Source of the DNA: Candidatus Skiveiella danica
Lineage (GTDB): Bacteria > Pseudomonadota > Gammaproteobacteria > Burkholderiales > Burkholderiaceae_C
Length of the DNA: 64,000 bases
NCBI GenBank assembly: GCA_016721925.1
Contig: JADKHE010000001.1
Span: 310,001 to 374,000, forward strand
Reading direction: 5' to 3'
Both the position numbers and the translations under genes were made by a program. Shown piece after piece: positions 63,535 to 64,000 of this stretch (position 1 is its first letter; every line of letters begins with the position of its first letter). Under the pieces are notes generated by a model. It was not told the origin of the DNA. It ran no database searches and saw only the letters and a list, made by a program, of their open reading frames with translations.

Positions 63535-64000
63535 TCACATGCGGGCCACGCCAAAGGCATTGGGTTGAAGCGGGCGCGCCTGCGCCTCGGCTGCAATGGC
63601 CAGGCACATGCCGAGCAGGCGGCGCGTGTCGCGCGGATCGATGATCCCGTCGTCCCACAGGCGCGCCGTGCCGAACAGCGCGGCGGACTCCTTGTCCAGG
63701 CGCAGGCGCAGGCCATCCGACATGGCCTTCAGGGCTTCTTCGTTGGCGGTCATGCCGGTGCGCTCGATCTTGGCGCGGTTGACGATGTCCATCACCTTGG
63801 CGGCCTGGGCGCCGCCCATCACGGCGGTGCGGGCGGTGGGCCAGCTGAATATGAAGCGCGGATCGAAGCCGCGTCCGCACATGCCGTAGTTGCCCGCCCC
63901 ATAGGAGCCGCCGAGCACGATGGTGAACTTGGGCACGCGGGCATTGGCCACGGCCTGGATCATCTTGGATCCGTGCTTGATGGCGCCGCTGCGCTCGGCC
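63535..64000 (-). CDS. atuC: Acyl-CoA carboxylase carboxyltransferase subunit (geranyl-CoA type), partial
   Basis: C-terminal 154 codons; the start lies beyond the right edge. Carboxyltransferase motifs: SGAIKHGSKMIQAVANARVP, IVLGGSYGAGNYGMCGRGFD (the CoA/biotin oxyanion loops) and RTAVMGGAQAAKVMDIV. It ends LQPNAFGVARM, similar to geranyl-CoA carboxylase beta subunits as I recall them. It partners the biotin carboxylase three genes downstream. Sixty bases separate it from the dehydrogenase. Methylcrotonyl-CoA carboxylase is the alternative. Confidence 0.75.
   Translation of the reverse strand, partial: AERSGAIKHGSKMIQAVANARVPKFTIVLGGSYGAGNYGMCGRGFDPRFIFSWPTARTAVMGGAQAAKVMDIVNRAKIERTGMTANEEALKAMSDGLRLRLDKESAALFGTARLWDDGIIDPRDTRRLLGMCLAIAAEAQARPLQPNAFGVARM

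Overview
The window is about 64 kb of GC-rich, densely packed chromosomal DNA. It looks like a betaproteobacterium of the Burkholderiales, most likely Comamonadaceae. The evidence is the gene order (dapC-dapD-pilU, smc-zipA-ligA-def, map-glnD, purL), the many livKHMGF and acyl-CoA genes, a phasin (polyhydroxyalkanoate storage), and two kinds of short intergenic repeat I associate with that family. I saw no tRNA, rRNA, CRISPR array, prophage or insertion sequence.

1-30 kb is mainly housekeeping. On the minus strand are the 5' part of pilU, dapD and dapC (lysine and peptidoglycan precursor synthesis). On the plus strand is a cell-cycle block, smc-zipA-ligA-def plus a methyltransferase. Then come map-glnD (minus) and purL (plus), a DUF808 membrane protein, and a phasin with its basic tail at the N-terminus. 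Two minus-strand operons follow: rlhA-uspA-P-type ATPase, and selO-msrB-yciB-bolA-ppiC with a Crp/Fnr regulator just upstream.

31-49 kb is one long plus-strand catabolic region: an acyl-CoA ligase, a complete branched-chain-type ABC importer (livKHMGF), a FadB-like hydratase/dehydrogenase, a thiolase, a glycosyltransferase-like gene, an acyl-CoA dehydrogenase, a Dabb protein, two SDRs, a hotdog thioesterase, a CurA-like reductase and a GST-like protein. Together they could import, activate and beta-oxidise an acyl or carboxylate substrate. A perfect 12-bp palindrome of TetR type lies upstream of the FadB-like gene. 49-54 kb holds a PQQ-type sugar dehydrogenase, a tandem pair of lipoprotein hydrolases, a DUF465 protein and a two-domain GNAT protein.

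54.7-64 kb holds an acyl-CoA ligase converging on a minus-strand operon: carboxyltransferase, acyl-CoA dehydrogenase, glutaconyl-CoA-type hydratase, biotin carboxylase, BKACE (DUF849), SDR, acyl-CoA dehydrogenase. The order matches atuC-D-E-F-G of acyclic terpene (citronellol/geraniol) utilisation, with a BKACE gene inserted. This is the best candidate for a new pathway variant.

Two genome-wide themes stand out. First, eight copies of a hairpin repeat with an invariant 24-nt spacing are present, four of them inside protein-coding sequence; one forms the signal peptide of the sugar dehydrogenase. Second, seven single-base frameshifts lie at short G/C runs in six otherwise intact genes, including two in the normally essential ligA. 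They look more like sequence errors than gene decay.
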